A stretch of DNA of 64,000 nt from Sphingobacterium siyangense (GCF_007830445.1 NZ_VLKR01000003.1:1-64000); one strand, 5' to 3'; counted from the stretch's first letter, positions 17,128 through 26,126 are shown. Numbers and translations: made by a program. Notes: generated by a model not told the origin, from the letters alone.

Positions 17128-17163
17128 AAATTTCTCTTTTAATTGAAATTTTGGCTATTTTTG
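17128..17163 (+). promoter_or_regulatory. rbfA promoter block shared with nth
   Basis: The block ends with the -7 box TATTTTTG (17156-17163) inside GGCTATTTTTG. Its 36 nt match the block at 45419-45454 at 32 positions. AAATTTC and GAAATTT form an inverted repeat in its left half, which is either an operator or the stem of an upstream terminator (GCCAAATTTC with GAAATTTTGGC). The rbfA ATG is about 40 nt downstream. Confidence 0.55.
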
Positions 17164-17203
17164 TTTGACATAATTGAGAATATTCAACATAGAAACGTAT
17201 ACG

Positions 17204-17575
17204 ATGGGAACAGAAAGCAAGAGACAGCAACGTTTTGCTGGGGTGATTCAACAGGATTTAGCAGCATTATTTCAACGCGAAGGTAATTCATGGGCTCCTG
17301 GAGCATTTATTACGGTTACACGGGTTCGTGTTACGCCGGATTTAGCGATTGCCCGCGTTTACGTGAGCTTTTTAAACACAAAAACGGCACAGGAGGATAT
17401 TAAGGCCATTCGTTCCAAAACATCTGAAATACGCTACAAACTGGGTGCAAAAATTAAGAACCAGGTAAAGATTGTTCCTCAATTGGAGTTCTTCCTCGAT
17501 GATACCAACGAATATGTTGAACACATGGATAAACTATTTGAAGAGATAGGCAAAGAACCGCGTCAACCAGAATAG
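17204..17575 (+). CDS. rbfA: Ribosome-binding factor A
   Basis: The 123-residue KH-like protein binds the free 30S subunit and helps 16S rRNA 5'-end maturation, notably in the cold. Family features are KRQQRFAGVIQQDLAALFQ at the N-terminus, ITVTRVRVTPDLAIARVYVSFL and the later IRYKLGAKIKNQVKIVPQLEFFLDDT. The ATG at 17204 is preferred over an upstream TTG at 17174 because the conserved helix starts right after it. It heads a run of four same-strand genes ending at 19986. Confidence 0.93.
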   Translation: MGTESKRQQRFAGVIQQDLAALFQREGNSWAPGAFITVTRVRVTPDLAIARVYVSFLNTKTAQEDIKAIRSKTSEIRYKLGAKIKNQVKIVPQLEFFLDDTNEYVEHMDKLFEEIGKEPRQPE

Positions 17576-17604
17576 TACCATCTATCGCAGCATGTTAAAT
17601 AACC

Positions 17605-18252
17605 ATGGTATTTGAACTGGATACGAAAAGACTGGAGTTTCCACACCCAAGCTATGCAGAAGAAGATGGTTTACTCGCCGTAGGTGGAGATCTTTCGGTA
17701 GATCGTTTGCTACTGGCCTATAGTAACGGAATTTTCCCCTGGTTCAGTGATGATAGCCCGATACTTTGGTATGCCCCAAATCCCCGATTTGTGATCGATC
17801 CGTCCAAGATCAAGATCAGCAAGAGCATGGCGAGTGTTCTCCGGAAAAAAACATTTTCCTTATCGATAGACCGCAGCTTTAAAGAAGTCATTCGGCTTTG
17901 CGCAACTATGAATAGAAAAGATCAGACTGGAACCTGGATAACACAGGACATGATCGAAGCATATAGTAAACTTGCGGAGCTGGGTTATGCACATTCGGTG
18001 GAAGTTTGGCAAGATGGTATACTGGTTGGGGGGCTTTATGGCGTGTTAATCAATGGGGTCTTTTGTGGCGAAAGCATGTTTTCAAAAGTCGCCAACGCTT
18101 CGAAAGCGGCTCTGATTTACATCGCCCAAGAAATTGAACTTCGTTTAATTGATTGCCAATTTCACACGGATCATTTGGAAAGCATGGGCGGAGAATACCT
18201 CTCCTTGACAGATTATTTAGCAATACTAACAAAAGACCAAAGACATGAGTAA
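17605..18252 (+). CDS. aat: Leucyl/phenylalanyl-tRNA-protein transferase
   Basis: The 215-residue enzyme adds Leu or Phe to proteins with N-terminal Arg or Lys, marking them for ClpS/ClpAP degradation. Family landmarks include FPHPSYAEEDGLLAVGGDLS, YSNGIFPWFSDDSPILWYAPNPR, GTWITQDMIEAY, the conserved VEVWQDGILVGGLYGV and FCGESMFSKVANASKAAL. The length is typical. Its stop overlaps the start of the following aminotransferase gene by 8 nt, indicating translational coupling. Confidence 0.95.
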   Translation: MVFELDTKRLEFPHPSYAEEDGLLAVGGDLSVDRLLLAYSNGIFPWFSDDSPILWYAPNPRFVIDPSKIKISKSMASVLRKKTFSLSIDRSFKEVIRLCATMNRKDQTGTWITQDMIEAYSKLAELGYAHSVEVWQDGILVGGLYGVLINGVFCGESMFSKVANASKAALIYIAQEIELRLIDCQFHTDHLESMGGEYLSLTDYLAILTKDQRHE

Positions 18253-19333
18253 TCCCTATCGTAAACATTTTGACATCGCTTCAGCGGTAACTTACCTCAC
18301 CACACCAGGATCCGGCTTACTTTCACGTGAAACAAAGGCCTGGCGCGCCAAAAGAGACCAAGATTTCTTCGACGCGAACAGCACCTTACGTGAACAGCAA
18401 GGTGCAACTTTAGATGCCTGTCGGGATACGCTCGGTAAATTTTTCAATTGCCCTTCCCAAAATGTCTTCTTATCAAGTTGTTTTTCCTTTGCCTTCAATG
18501 CGCTATTGGCAGGTTTACCAAAACAAGCTAAGGTTTTATTACTGAATAATGATTATCCTTCCGTTAATTTTCCGACGATATTAAGTGGTTTTGAACACCA
18601 ATTTGTCACGATGGACGAACAATTGGAAACGAATTTATTGGACACAATAGCAACATTCAAACCAGATGTTCTCATCCTTTCCATTGTTCAATATATTTCG
18701 GGGTTAAAAATAGATCTATCCTTCATACAGGAATTAAAGCATCAGCATCCCGAGTTGTTGATTGTAGGCGACGGCACCCAATACTTAGGGACAGATCTTT
18801 TTGATTTCGCACTTTCTGGCTTTGACGCCGTATTATCAAGTGGATACAAATGGCTTATGGCTGGCTTTGGTAATGGCTTTGTCCTCTTAAGTGAAAGACT
18901 CAAAGCGATGCTTTATGCAGATATCCAAAAAAATTACAGCTTCCTCAACAATCAATGGATGAATAAATCTGTGGTACAACTCTGTTTTGAACCAGGGCAT
19001 TTGGACACACTATCGCACGGAACGCTACAGCAGTCTCTTCTTCAATTGGGGGAATGGGGCTTTGCCGAAACTGTGGCCTATACCCAAAAATTGATCGAAG
19101 ATGCCCGCACTGAACTTGCCGACAGAAAACTGTTATTGGACAGCATCATCAATAGACGTCCACAGAGTAATATTTTCAATATTCAGATCAACCCCGACAA
19201 TTATCAAACACTCCTGGATGAGGGCATAAAATGCTTTCCCCGAGGTTCGGGAATCCGTGTCGGATTTCATTTATACAATGATCACGCGGACCTTGAGAAG
19301 CTACTATATATTATTGACACAAAAGTAAAGTAA
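18245..19333 (+). CDS. Class V aminotransferase-family PLP protein
   Basis: The 362-residue protein has the fold-type I arrangement of cysteine desulfurase and selenocysteine-lyase relatives. ILSIVQYISGLKIDL precedes the PLP aspartate in VGDGTQYLG, and Lys202 in SSGYKWLMAGFGNGF is the expected Schiff-base residue. It has Tyr where NifS-type enzymes have His before the lysine, and no obvious catalytic-cysteine loop near the C-terminus, so a desulfurase role is doubtful. It overlaps aat by 8 nt and the next gene follows after 2 nt. The substrate is unknown. Confidence 0.8.
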   Translation: MSNPYRKHFDIASAVTYLTTPGSGLLSRETKAWRAKRDQDFFDANSTLREQQGATLDACRDTLGKFFNCPSQNVFLSSCFSFAFNALLAGLPKQAKVLLLNNDYPSVNFPTILSGFEHQFVTMDEQLETNLLDTIATFKPDVLILSIVQYISGLKIDLSFIQELKHQHPELLIVGDGTQYLGTDLFDFALSGFDAVLSSGYKWLMAGFGNGFVLLSERLKAMLYADIQKNYSFLNNQWMNKSVVQLCFEPGHLDTLSHGTLQQSLLQLGEWGFAETVAYTQKLIEDARTELADRKLLLDSIINRRPQSNIFNIQINPDNYQTLLDEGIKCFPRGSGIRVGFHLYNDHADLEKLLYIIDTKVK

Positions 19334-19335
19334 AC

Positions 19336-19986
19336 ATGAAATTTAGAATAGGCGACTTAGTACGGTTTGTCGATGAACCCATTGAGGGGCATATCACATC
19401 CATGCAGCCCAACGATATTGTAGGCGTTACAGACGACACTGGTTTTGAGATTCCGGTACCCATGGATAAAATTACCCTTGTCTTCGGTAATATGCGCCGT
19501 GCAGATGATGAACTTGACCAACATGCGACACCACTGACACCACATCGATTTATCGAAAAAGGAATACTTTTGGCCATCTCGGGAGATCACAAAGATGGAC
19601 TTGCCAAATTACACATCATCAATGAAACGAGTTTTGAGCTTCTGGTATCCGTCGCTGAAGCTACAGCGAATAAAGTGAAAGGTATTTTCAGTAATAAGAT
19701 ACCACCGCATGACTCTATGCAGTTTTACACAGGCAACTTTGCAAATGTTGGTAAATGGCCTACCTTCCGTTTTCAGATCATACGTCATAGCGGCAGTTTG
19801 CAGGAACTGACCTCACCAATCAACAGAGAACAACGTGTACGTCCTGTAGATCTTACTAATCCAAAAGTCCTTAACGAAATTTTGGATGAAAAAATATGGT
19901 CTTACGAACTGGATAAGATTGAAGAGGATTTAGGACTGGACAAGCTAAAAAGTCATTTCGTACCGCATCGTCCAAATAAAAAATAA
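19336..19986 (+). CDS. DUF2027-type protein without an Smr domain
   Basis: The 216-residue protein begins MKFRIGDLVRFVDEPIEGHI and continues with a small beta domain containing DDTGFEIPVPMDKITLV, the hallmark of the N-terminal part of Bacteroidota Smr/MutS2-like proteins. A second beta domain (residues about 70-155) matches the DUF2027 region. The usual C-terminal Smr nuclease domain, with an LDLH-type motif, is absent. The protein instead ends with an acidic helix and HFVPHRPNKK. It may be a natural single-module form or a shortened one. It ends the rbfA operon at a strong terminator. Confidence 0.6.
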   Translation: MKFRIGDLVRFVDEPIEGHITSMQPNDIVGVTDDTGFEIPVPMDKITLVFGNMRRADDELDQHATPLTPHRFIEKGILLAISGDHKDGLAKLHIINETSFELLVSVAEATANKVKGIFSNKIPPHDSMQFYTGNFANVGKWPTFRFQIIRHSGSLQELTSPINREQRVRPVDLTNPKVLNEILDEKIWSYELDKIEEDLGLDKLKSHFVPHRPNKK

Positions 19987-20016
19987 GCTAGATGAATTTC
20001 ATCTAGCTTATTTTTT
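19982..20016 (+). terminator. Terminator of the rbfA-aat operon
   Basis: AATAAGCTAGATGAA pairs with TTCATCTAGCTTATT and is followed by a T-run. The stem begins inside the stop codon region of the last gene. Confidence 0.85.
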
Positions 20017-20122
20017 TCTGAAACTGCTTGATCTTATTGGCCAGAAAGAACCTCCAGTCCGCTTTGATTGCTGTTGGTGTCTGCGAAGTCATGAAAGTTT
20101 TATTTGGACAAACGGCTTTATT

Positions 20123-20521
20123 TTATTCAGTTGTCGCAGAAACCTTCTTGGTACTGAACAATAACATTAAAATTCCAATCAAATAGACAACCCAGCCCCA
20201 GCGCATGTGCAAGGATTTAGAAAGCAATTTATCGGCAAATCCCCAACCGAAATAGTTATTGATCTTAAACCAGACCGCTGTTATACTCAACAGGTACCAA
20301 CAGGCGGCTAATCGAGTCATCCATTGATAAGCTCGAACTGCACGAACAAAAAATAAAAGGGCAGTTACCCCCAGAATAAGTAATGTAATAAAGAATAAAT
20401 AGGCATCTACCTGATATAAATTCCAATTTCCTTTAATAGGCACTTTTAAGAACGGCGTCATGCTGGACAAAAAAGAAATGACTAGTCCAACGATGGCAAC
20501 GTATTTTTTGATAATAATCAT
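20123..20521 (-). CDS. Hypothetical four-helix membrane protein
   Basis: The 132-residue protein has four hydrophobic segments at about 5-23, 42-61, 70-86 and 108-124, with short polar loops. No motif links it to a known family. The gene is isolated, flanked by the convergent rbfA operon and divergent from the next gene. Confidence 0.6.
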   Translation of the reverse strand: MIIIKKYVAIVGLVISFLSSMTPFLKVPIKGNWNLYQVDAYLFFITLLILGVTALLFFVRAVRAYQWMTRLAACWYLLSITAVWFKINNYFGWGFADKLLSKSLHMRWGWVVYLIGILMLLFSTKKVSATTE

Positions 20522-20742
20522 GATTCAAATTCCTTTAAAACTGCTACGAATATAAGTTGAATATTGACACATATATAACTTGTATTTCACTTTTTGAAAA
20601 ATTATTCTATTTTTAAGCGCAATTAACGCTTAGAACAAATAAAAAACAAAGCTAACAAAAAGAATATCAGTAATTTAAACCTTATTTTTCTCTTGTTTAA
20701 AAGAGATGAGTATAATTTTTAGCATTAAGCCGAACAATAAAC

Positions 20743-21582
20743 ATGAAAAGAGAAGTTGAAGAAATCGCTGCAGAACAACCCGCACAGCCAAATAAAAAGA
20801 AAAGGGTATATATCATTATTGGCGCCGTCCTATTGGTTATTCTAGCGGGTGGCGGGTATTACAATTATAGCCAGCGACAAGCTTTCGACGGCTTGCAGGT
20901 AGACAGTGCCGCCACGGCTGCCGTCGGATTTGACAATGCCGATCCCAAAGACCTGGAAGATGCTGATGGATGGAGTTCATTAGAAGACTATCAACATTGG
21001 AATAATGCAATCTTCACTCTTCCGGAATACGACAACATTCCATTACGCTACAGAAGGGGGATTACAAAGATATTTATGGGCAATAGCTACCTAGAGCCCG
21101 TAGATGATAAACCTATATACAAGTTTACCCGGATAAAAGATCGGGCTAAATCTGTTTTCTGCTATGGAAACTTTACAGATCGCAACGATTCAGACAGTTG
21201 GAATAAAGAAATGGCTTTCCTAGTAGAAAAGAACGACTACCAGAGTAGTGCCATCTGGATCATATCGGCAAAAGGCGATATTTTATTCTGGAAGGAATAT
21301 TCAAGCGAACTGCCACTCATTAACAGCTTCAAAAAGGGACAGAAAATTTTTATGGACGAGATGAAGTTAGTACCTGCTCCTGCCGATGGAATTATTGTCA
21401 AGAACAAAAACTCCAAGTACGCATTAATTTACAATAAAAGCAGCAAGACCTTCGACAGCTATTATCAATATAGTGATAGTGAAATTCAAGAAGCTACTAC
21501 TTCTGAAGAAGAACCTTATGTGGAAGAATTGGAAGATGTTACCATCGACTCTGCAAGCACAAATACGGGTATTAAAGAATAG
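20743..21582 (+). CDS. Hypothetical single-pass membrane protein
   Basis: The 279-residue protein has a basic cytoplasmic N-terminus (KKKRVY), one membrane helix at about 24-43 and a large extracytoplasmic domain. The domain contains an aromatic-rich core (YRRGITKIFMGNSYLEP, FCYGNFTDRNDSDSWNKEM) and an acidic Ser/Glu-rich C-terminal tail. I do not recognise a family. It may be an envelope protein in the periplasm. It stands alone and is followed by a perfect inverted repeat. Confidence 0.65.
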   Translation: MKREVEEIAAEQPAQPNKKKRVYIIIGAVLLVILAGGGYYNYSQRQAFDGLQVDSAATAAVGFDNADPKDLEDADGWSSLEDYQHWNNAIFTLPEYDNIPLRYRRGITKIFMGNSYLEPVDDKPIYKFTRIKDRAKSVFCYGNFTDRNDSDSWNKEMAFLVEKNDYQSSAIWIISAKGDILFWKEYSSELPLINSFKKGQKIFMDEMKLVPAPADGIIVKNKNSKYALIYNKSSKTFDSYYQYSDSEIQEATTSEEEPYVEELEDVTIDSASTNTGIKE

Positions 21583-21605
21583 ATTATCGTATTTTATCGC
21601 TTAAA

Positions 21606-21635
21606 ATTTTCGTCACGATCTATCGTGACGAAAAT
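21606..21635. repeat. 14-bp perfect inverted repeat ahead of hemA
   Basis: ATTTTCGTCACGAT (21606-21619) is exactly mirrored by ATCGTGACGAAAAT (21622-21635) with a two-base gap. There is no T-run on the plus strand (CATTTAGC follows). It lies 23 nt after the preceding stop and about 165 bp before hemA. It could be an unusual terminator or a binding site for a dimeric regulator of hemA. Confidence 0.65.
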
Positions 21636-21762
21636 CATTTAGCATCAAGCTATAACATAAGTAATTATAAAACAGATTATTAAATAGAAAAAACAGCTAT
21701 TTAAAATCTTTCTAAATTAATCCCTTTGACAGATTTTTGACACAAGCACAAAGCTTTTAAGC

Positions 21763-21770
21763 TACATTTG
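21763..21770 (+). promoter_or_regulatory. Probable hemA -7 box
   Basis: TACATTTG matches the -7 consensus. A TTG at 21737-21739 is 23 nt upstream, longer than ideal. The start would be near 21774, leaving a leader of about 28 nt before the TTG start codon of hemA. Confidence 0.45.
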
Positions 21771-21801
21771 TACCGTTAAATATAAGCGAGGGATTAGAGC
21801 T

Positions 21802-23043
21802 TTGAAAAATCTTAAAGTATTAGCGTTTACTCATAAACATGTCGAACTAAAAGATCTAGGTAATCTAGTGATCTGCAATGAGGATTTAGAAAGTCGCCTC
21901 ATCAATCTAAAGCATAGCCTAGACATTCCAGAGATCTTTTATATTGGTACTTGTAACCGAGTAGAGTTTGTATTTTATGGTGCTCATGAATTGACCCATG
22001 AATTCATTGCTGATTTTATGGGGAAATTAAACTTCTGTGTACCTCAGGAAAGACTACAATGTTACTTGGGACAGGTCAACAAATACGAGGGTATGGATGC
22101 TTTAAATCACCTGCTTCGGATGTCATGTTCACTTGAAAGTCTTGTTGTTGGTGAAAAAGAAATTTTGGCACAGGTACGTCGCGCATATGATCGTTGTAGA
22201 GAAGCTGGTTTTACTGGAGATTTTCTACGTCTGATGATGGATCGTCTCGTAAAAACTGCTAAAGAAGTATACACCTATACTAAAATTTCCAGAAACCCAA
22301 TTTCAGTTGTCTCTCTTGCCTATCGCAAATTACGCGAATTAAAACTGGTTGAAAACCCTAGAATCGTCATCATTGGTTCTGGAGAAACCAATCAGAATTT
22401 AGCAAAATATTTCCAGAAGAACCAAAAAGCTAAGTTCGTTATTTTCAACCGCACAGTGGAGAATGCAAAGGCCCTAGCCGAAGAATTAAATGCTGAAGCT
22501 TACCCCTTGGCTGATATTGATCAGTACAAAGAAGGCTTTGATATTCTGATTACTTGTACAGGTGCGCCTACCTCCATTATTGACAACACACTTTACCAAT
22601 CGTTATTAAACGGAGAGACTGATAAGAAAATTATCATTGACTTAGCCGTTCCGAATGATGTTGATGCTGAAGTTCTCCAAAATAATCCGATTCATTATAT
22701 CGAAGTGAGCAGCTTACAAGCTATTGCGGAGAAAAACATCCAAGAGCGTTATAATGAATTGGAGAGTGCCGAAAAGATTATCCAGGACAATATCCAAGAA
22801 TTTTTACCTTTAATCAAACAGCGACGCGTAGAAGTTGCTATGCGTGAGGTTCCTGAGAAGATTAAAGAAATTAAATCATTCGCTCTAAATGAGGTTTTTG
22901 CTCAAGAGGTTCAAGCCCTAACCCCCGAAGCGAGAGAGGTCTTGGAAAAAGTCATCAACTATATGGAAAAGAAATACATCAAGGTTCCAATGGTTATGGC
23001 GAAAGAAATTTTGGTTAAAACTCCAGAAACGGAAAAGAACTAA
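21802..23043 (+). CDS. hemA: Glutamyl-tRNA reductase
   Basis: The 413-residue enzyme reduces glutamyl-tRNA to glutamate-1-semialdehyde, the first committed step of the C5 route to haem. The catalytic cysteine is Cys51 in YIGTCNRVEF. SLESLVVGEKEILAQVRRAYD is the substrate-domain motif, the NADPH-binding segment is IVIIGSGETNQNLAKYF, and the C-terminal dimerisation helices follow. The start codon is TTG, preceded by GCGAGGGA. No in-frame ATG precedes the conserved region. It heads the haem gene run. Confidence 0.95.
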   Translation: MKNLKVLAFTHKHVELKDLGNLVICNEDLESRLINLKHSLDIPEIFYIGTCNRVEFVFYGAHELTHEFIADFMGKLNFCVPQERLQCYLGQVNKYEGMDALNHLLRMSCSLESLVVGEKEILAQVRRAYDRCREAGFTGDFLRLMMDRLVKTAKEVYTYTKISRNPISVVSLAYRKLRELKLVENPRIVIIGSGETNQNLAKYFQKNQKAKFVIFNRTVENAKALAEELNAEAYPLADIDQYKEGFDILITCTGAPTSIIDNTLYQSLLNGETDKKIIIDLAVPNDVDAEVLQNNPIHYIEVSSLQAIAEKNIQERYNELESAEKIIQDNIQEFLPLIKQRRVEVAMREVPEKIKEIKSFALNEVFAQEVQALTPEAREVLEKVINYMEKKYIKVPMVMAKEILVKTPETEKN

Positions 23044-23401
23044 TACTAAACCTGCTCTTGGAGCAGTGATTTCCTTCTACTTTTTATTATCACCCTAGGT
23101 TTTGTACTAAGGTTATTCTGCTCGCTGAATGTGCTCTGCTCACATCCCATGGAGCTACCCTTTGACTGTTTCCCATAAATTTCGGTTTATCAATTATTTC
23201 CTGACATATAATGACAGTAACGTGTCAACATATTCCTTCTATTTATTTATTTTTGCTCTGATTAATGGTATTAAACACATTTTTCCGAAATTGTTCATTT
23301 TCCGGGGCTCAATTGAATTGAAACACATTCTGTGCTAGTTGAATACGTAGCTACCGGTGGAGCATCTTTGTGATTGTTTTAATAGGTAAAGTAAAATTAA
23401 C
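23044..23401 (+). other. Intergenic region hemA-hemCD, no gene seen
   Basis: These 358 bases contain no convincing protein gene. A TATTTTTG box lies near 23246-23253 but lacks a good -33 partner. The stretch could hold a promoter and a leader for hemCD. No clear terminator hairpin separates hemA from hemCD. Confidence 0.35.
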
Positions 23402-24988
23402 GTGAATAGAAAACTAATTATCGGTACCCGGGGAAGCGTTCTTGCCATGTGGCAGGCAAATTTTGTAAAAGATCGATTGGCAGAAATCGGAATTGAAGCA
23501 GAATTAAAAGTCATTAAAACACAAGGTGACATTATTCAACACCTTCGTTTGGATAAATTAGAAGGCAAAGGATTTTTCACTAAAGAGCTTGAGGAAGAGC
23601 TTTTAAGCGGGACCATTGATTTAGCTGTACACTCACACAAAGATTTACCTACGGTCAATCCTCCAGGATTGATCATTGCAGCGGTTTCTGAGCGCGAAGA
23701 TCCAGCTGAATTATTGATTATCCACAAAGATTGTGTAGACATCAAAAAACGTCTTTCATTAAAGCACAATGCGACAGTTGGAACATCATCTAACCGTAGA
23801 AAAGCGCAGATCTCGGCACTACGTCCTGATCTAGAATTTGACGATCTCCGTGGTAATTTGCAGACAAGAATCCAAAAACTACGTGATGAGCAATATGATG
23901 CCATAGTACTTGCAAAAGCAGGTATTAGCCGTATTGAAATGGATATTACAGATTTTCATGTGGAGGAGATTCCTCCTGTTGAAATTATTCCGGCACCAGC
24001 GCAAGGGGTACTTGCTATTCAGATCCGTGAGGTTGACAGGGAACTTTTTGGAGCTTTACAGCCCCTGAATAATGAAGAAGTGGCAAAAACAATCTCCGTA
24101 GAACGTTTGGTATTAAATAAATTTGACGCCGGCTGTCATGCGCCACTTGGCTGTTATTGCCGCAAAAGCGGCGATGAATACGAAGCTTGGGCCTCTATTG
24201 CTGAAACAAGTGAAGATTTCCCTGATCGTGTTTACCTTAGAGATACCGATGCGACACGTTTAGCGGAGCGAATTTTCAATAAGTATGCAAAGGATAGAAA
24301 GCTTCCACAATCTGTATTTATCTCCCGGGAGGTAGACGAAAATTCCTATTTCGCAAGAGCAATGGGCAAGCATAATATTACTATTGAGGGCCGTTCTTTA
24401 ATCAAAATATTCCCTATTATCAATAAACTGGATCCTTTTATCCTAAAACACGTTGACTGGATTATATTTTCAAGCAAAAATGGTATTGAGCACTTTTTCA
24501 ATTTAGAGCCTCGTTTGAGCAAAAAGACCAAGATCGGTGTCATTGGCCGCGGCTCGGAAGAGATTTTGCGTAAATATGACCGCGTTGCTGATTTCTCTGG
24601 CGACAGTGAGGGCATCAATATGGAGGAAATTGCGAAGAAATTTGCTGAATTGGCCAATGGTGGTACCGTGCTTATTCCACGTGCGAAAGAATCTTTGGAA
24701 ACAATCCAAAAAGCGTTAAGCGCGGAGACGAAAATCATCAATATACCGGTATACGAAACGGTCTTAGAAGAAAATGTAGATCCATCCAATGCGGAAGTAT
24801 TGGTTTTTACCAGTCCAAGCAACGTGGAAGCTTATTTTGCGGACAATCTGTTGGAACCGGGCCAGAAAGTAATTTGTATTGGCCGCTCTACCGGTGCAAA
24901 GTTTGATGAGATGAATGTCCCTTATACACTTCCTTATTCTCCAGATGAAATAGGTCTTTCTGAAGCCGTTTTTGGATTGGAGTATTAG
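23402..24988 (+). CDS. hemCD: Fused porphobilinogen deaminase / uroporphyrinogen-III synthase
   Basis: The 528-residue protein combines two consecutive steps. Residues 1 to about 300 are porphobilinogen deaminase, with GTRGSVLAMWQAN at the start, TSSNRRKAQI, and the dipyrromethane-cofactor Cys245 in FDAGCHAPLG. Residues about 305-528 match uroporphyrinogen-III synthase: VFISREVDENSYFARAM, WIIFSSKNGIEHF, LIPRAKESLETI, VFTSPSNVEAYF and a closing CIGRSTGAKF. A free HemD is not encoded nearby, so the fusion probably does both reactions and passes on the unstable hydroxymethylbilane. It begins with GTG. Confidence 0.93.
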   Translation: MNRKLIIGTRGSVLAMWQANFVKDRLAEIGIEAELKVIKTQGDIIQHLRLDKLEGKGFFTKELEEELLSGTIDLAVHSHKDLPTVNPPGLIIAAVSEREDPAELLIIHKDCVDIKKRLSLKHNATVGTSSNRRKAQISALRPDLEFDDLRGNLQTRIQKLRDEQYDAIVLAKAGISRIEMDITDFHVEEIPPVEIIPAPAQGVLAIQIREVDRELFGALQPLNNEEVAKTISVERLVLNKFDAGCHAPLGCYCRKSGDEYEAWASIAETSEDFPDRVYLRDTDATRLAERIFNKYAKDRKLPQSVFISREVDENSYFARAMGKHNITIEGRSLIKIFPIINKLDPFILKHVDWIIFSSKNGIEHFFNLEPRLSKKTKIGVIGRGSEEILRKYDRVADFSGDSEGINMEEIAKKFAELANGGTVLIPRAKESLETIQKALSAETKIINIPVYETVLEENVDPSNAEVLVFTSPSNVEAYFADNLLEPGQKVICIGRSTGAKFDEMNVPYTLPYSPDEIGLSEAVFGLEY

Positions 24989-25078
24989 AATCGTATAAAG
25001 TAGTTTGTATTTCAACGTCGGTAAACGATTCCACTGACTTTGAAATAAACAACATAGATCATAAATAATCTTAATATA

Positions 25079-26047
25079 ATGTTACAACGTCCGAGAAGAA
25101 ATCGTAAATCTGCCGTGATTCGCGACATGATTCAAGAGACACGTTTAGACGCGTCAAATTTGATTTTCCCACTTTTTATCGTCGATGGGCAAAATCAAAA
25201 AACTGAGGTTAAATCGATGCCTGGCATCTATCGCTATTCAATAGACAATCTATTGAAAGAAGTGGAAAGTTGCCTAAAGTTGGGCTTACGCTCATTTGAT
25301 CTTTTCCCTAACATTGAAGAGTCCTTAAAAGACAAATATGCTACAGAAAGCTACCGTGATGGAAGTTTATACTTACGTGCGATTGCAGCTGTAAAGAAAA
25401 ATTTTCCGGAAGCTTGTATCGTAACGGATGTTGCTATGGACCCTTACAGCAGTGATGGGCACGATGGAATTGTCGAAAACGGTGAGATCCTAAACGATGA
25501 GACATTAGAGGTATTGGGCAAGATGGCTTTGGCACATGCGCAATCAGGTGCAGATATCATTGCTCCATCAGATATGATGGATGGTCGCATCGGTTACATC
25601 CGTGAGCTATTGGACCATAATGGTTTTACAAACGTTTCTTTGATGTCCTATACGGCAAAATATGCTTCGGCCTATTATGGTCCTTTTAGAGATGCCTTAG
25701 GCTCGGCGCCCAAGCATGGCGATAAAAAGACCTACCAGATGAATCCTGCCAATGCAAAAGAGGCGCTTATCGAAGCACAGCTCGATGCACAGGAAGGAGC
25801 AGATTTTCTGATGGTAAAACCAGGACTTCCCTACTTAGATATCGTTAAACTTCTTGCAGACAACTTCGATCTGCCAATTGCGGTATATAATGTCAGCGGA
25901 GAATATGCGATGTTAAAGGCGGCTATTCAAAACGGCTGGTTAGACGAACGTGTCATTCTAGAAACGTTATTGAGCTTCAGACGTGCTGGCGCTACTGCAA
26001 TCTTATCCTACCATTCCAAAGAAGTATTGGAGAAAGGTTTTATTTAA
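25079..26047 (+). CDS. hemB: Delta-aminolevulinic acid dehydratase
   Basis: The 322-residue enzyme condenses two 5-aminolevulinate molecules into porphobilinogen. Both Schiff-base lysines are visible: Lys194 in SYTAKYASAYYGPFR and Lys247 in FLMVKPGLPY. The metal-site region reads VTDVAMDPYSSDGHDG, with Ala, Asp and Ser/Asp in place of the zinc-binding cysteines, so it is likely a magnesium-type enzyme. It follows hemCD by 90 bp and is followed by a strong terminator. Confidence 0.95.
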   Translation: MLQRPRRNRKSAVIRDMIQETRLDASNLIFPLFIVDGQNQKTEVKSMPGIYRYSIDNLLKEVESCLKLGLRSFDLFPNIEESLKDKYATESYRDGSLYLRAIAAVKKNFPEACIVTDVAMDPYSSDGHDGIVENGEILNDETLEVLGKMALAHAQSGADIIAPSDMMDGRIGYIRELLDHNGFTNVSLMSYTAKYASAYYGPFRDALGSAPKHGDKKTYQMNPANAKEALIEAQLDAQEGADFLMVKPGLPYLDIVKLLADNFDLPIAVYNVSGEYAMLKAAIQNGWLDERVILETLLSFRRAGATAILSYHSKEVLEKGFI

Positions 26048-26087
26048 CAACTTCCAAATTATCTTCGATAATCGGAATATAACTAAC

Positions 26088-26126
26088 AGAAGCTCGGGAA
26101 TTCATTTCCGAGCTTCTGCTTTTTTT
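26088..26126 (+). terminator. Terminator after hemB
   Basis: AGAAGCTCGGGAA pairs with TTTCCGAGCTTCT and is followed by a run of T (26119-26126). It separates hemB from the next gene although hemL lies further downstream. Confidence 0.85.

Noticed and set aside
23129..23338. 69-codon ORF between hemA and hemCD
   Set aside because: The composition is Phe/Ile/Tyr-rich from AT-rich DNA, with no motif or promoter, so it is probably chance.
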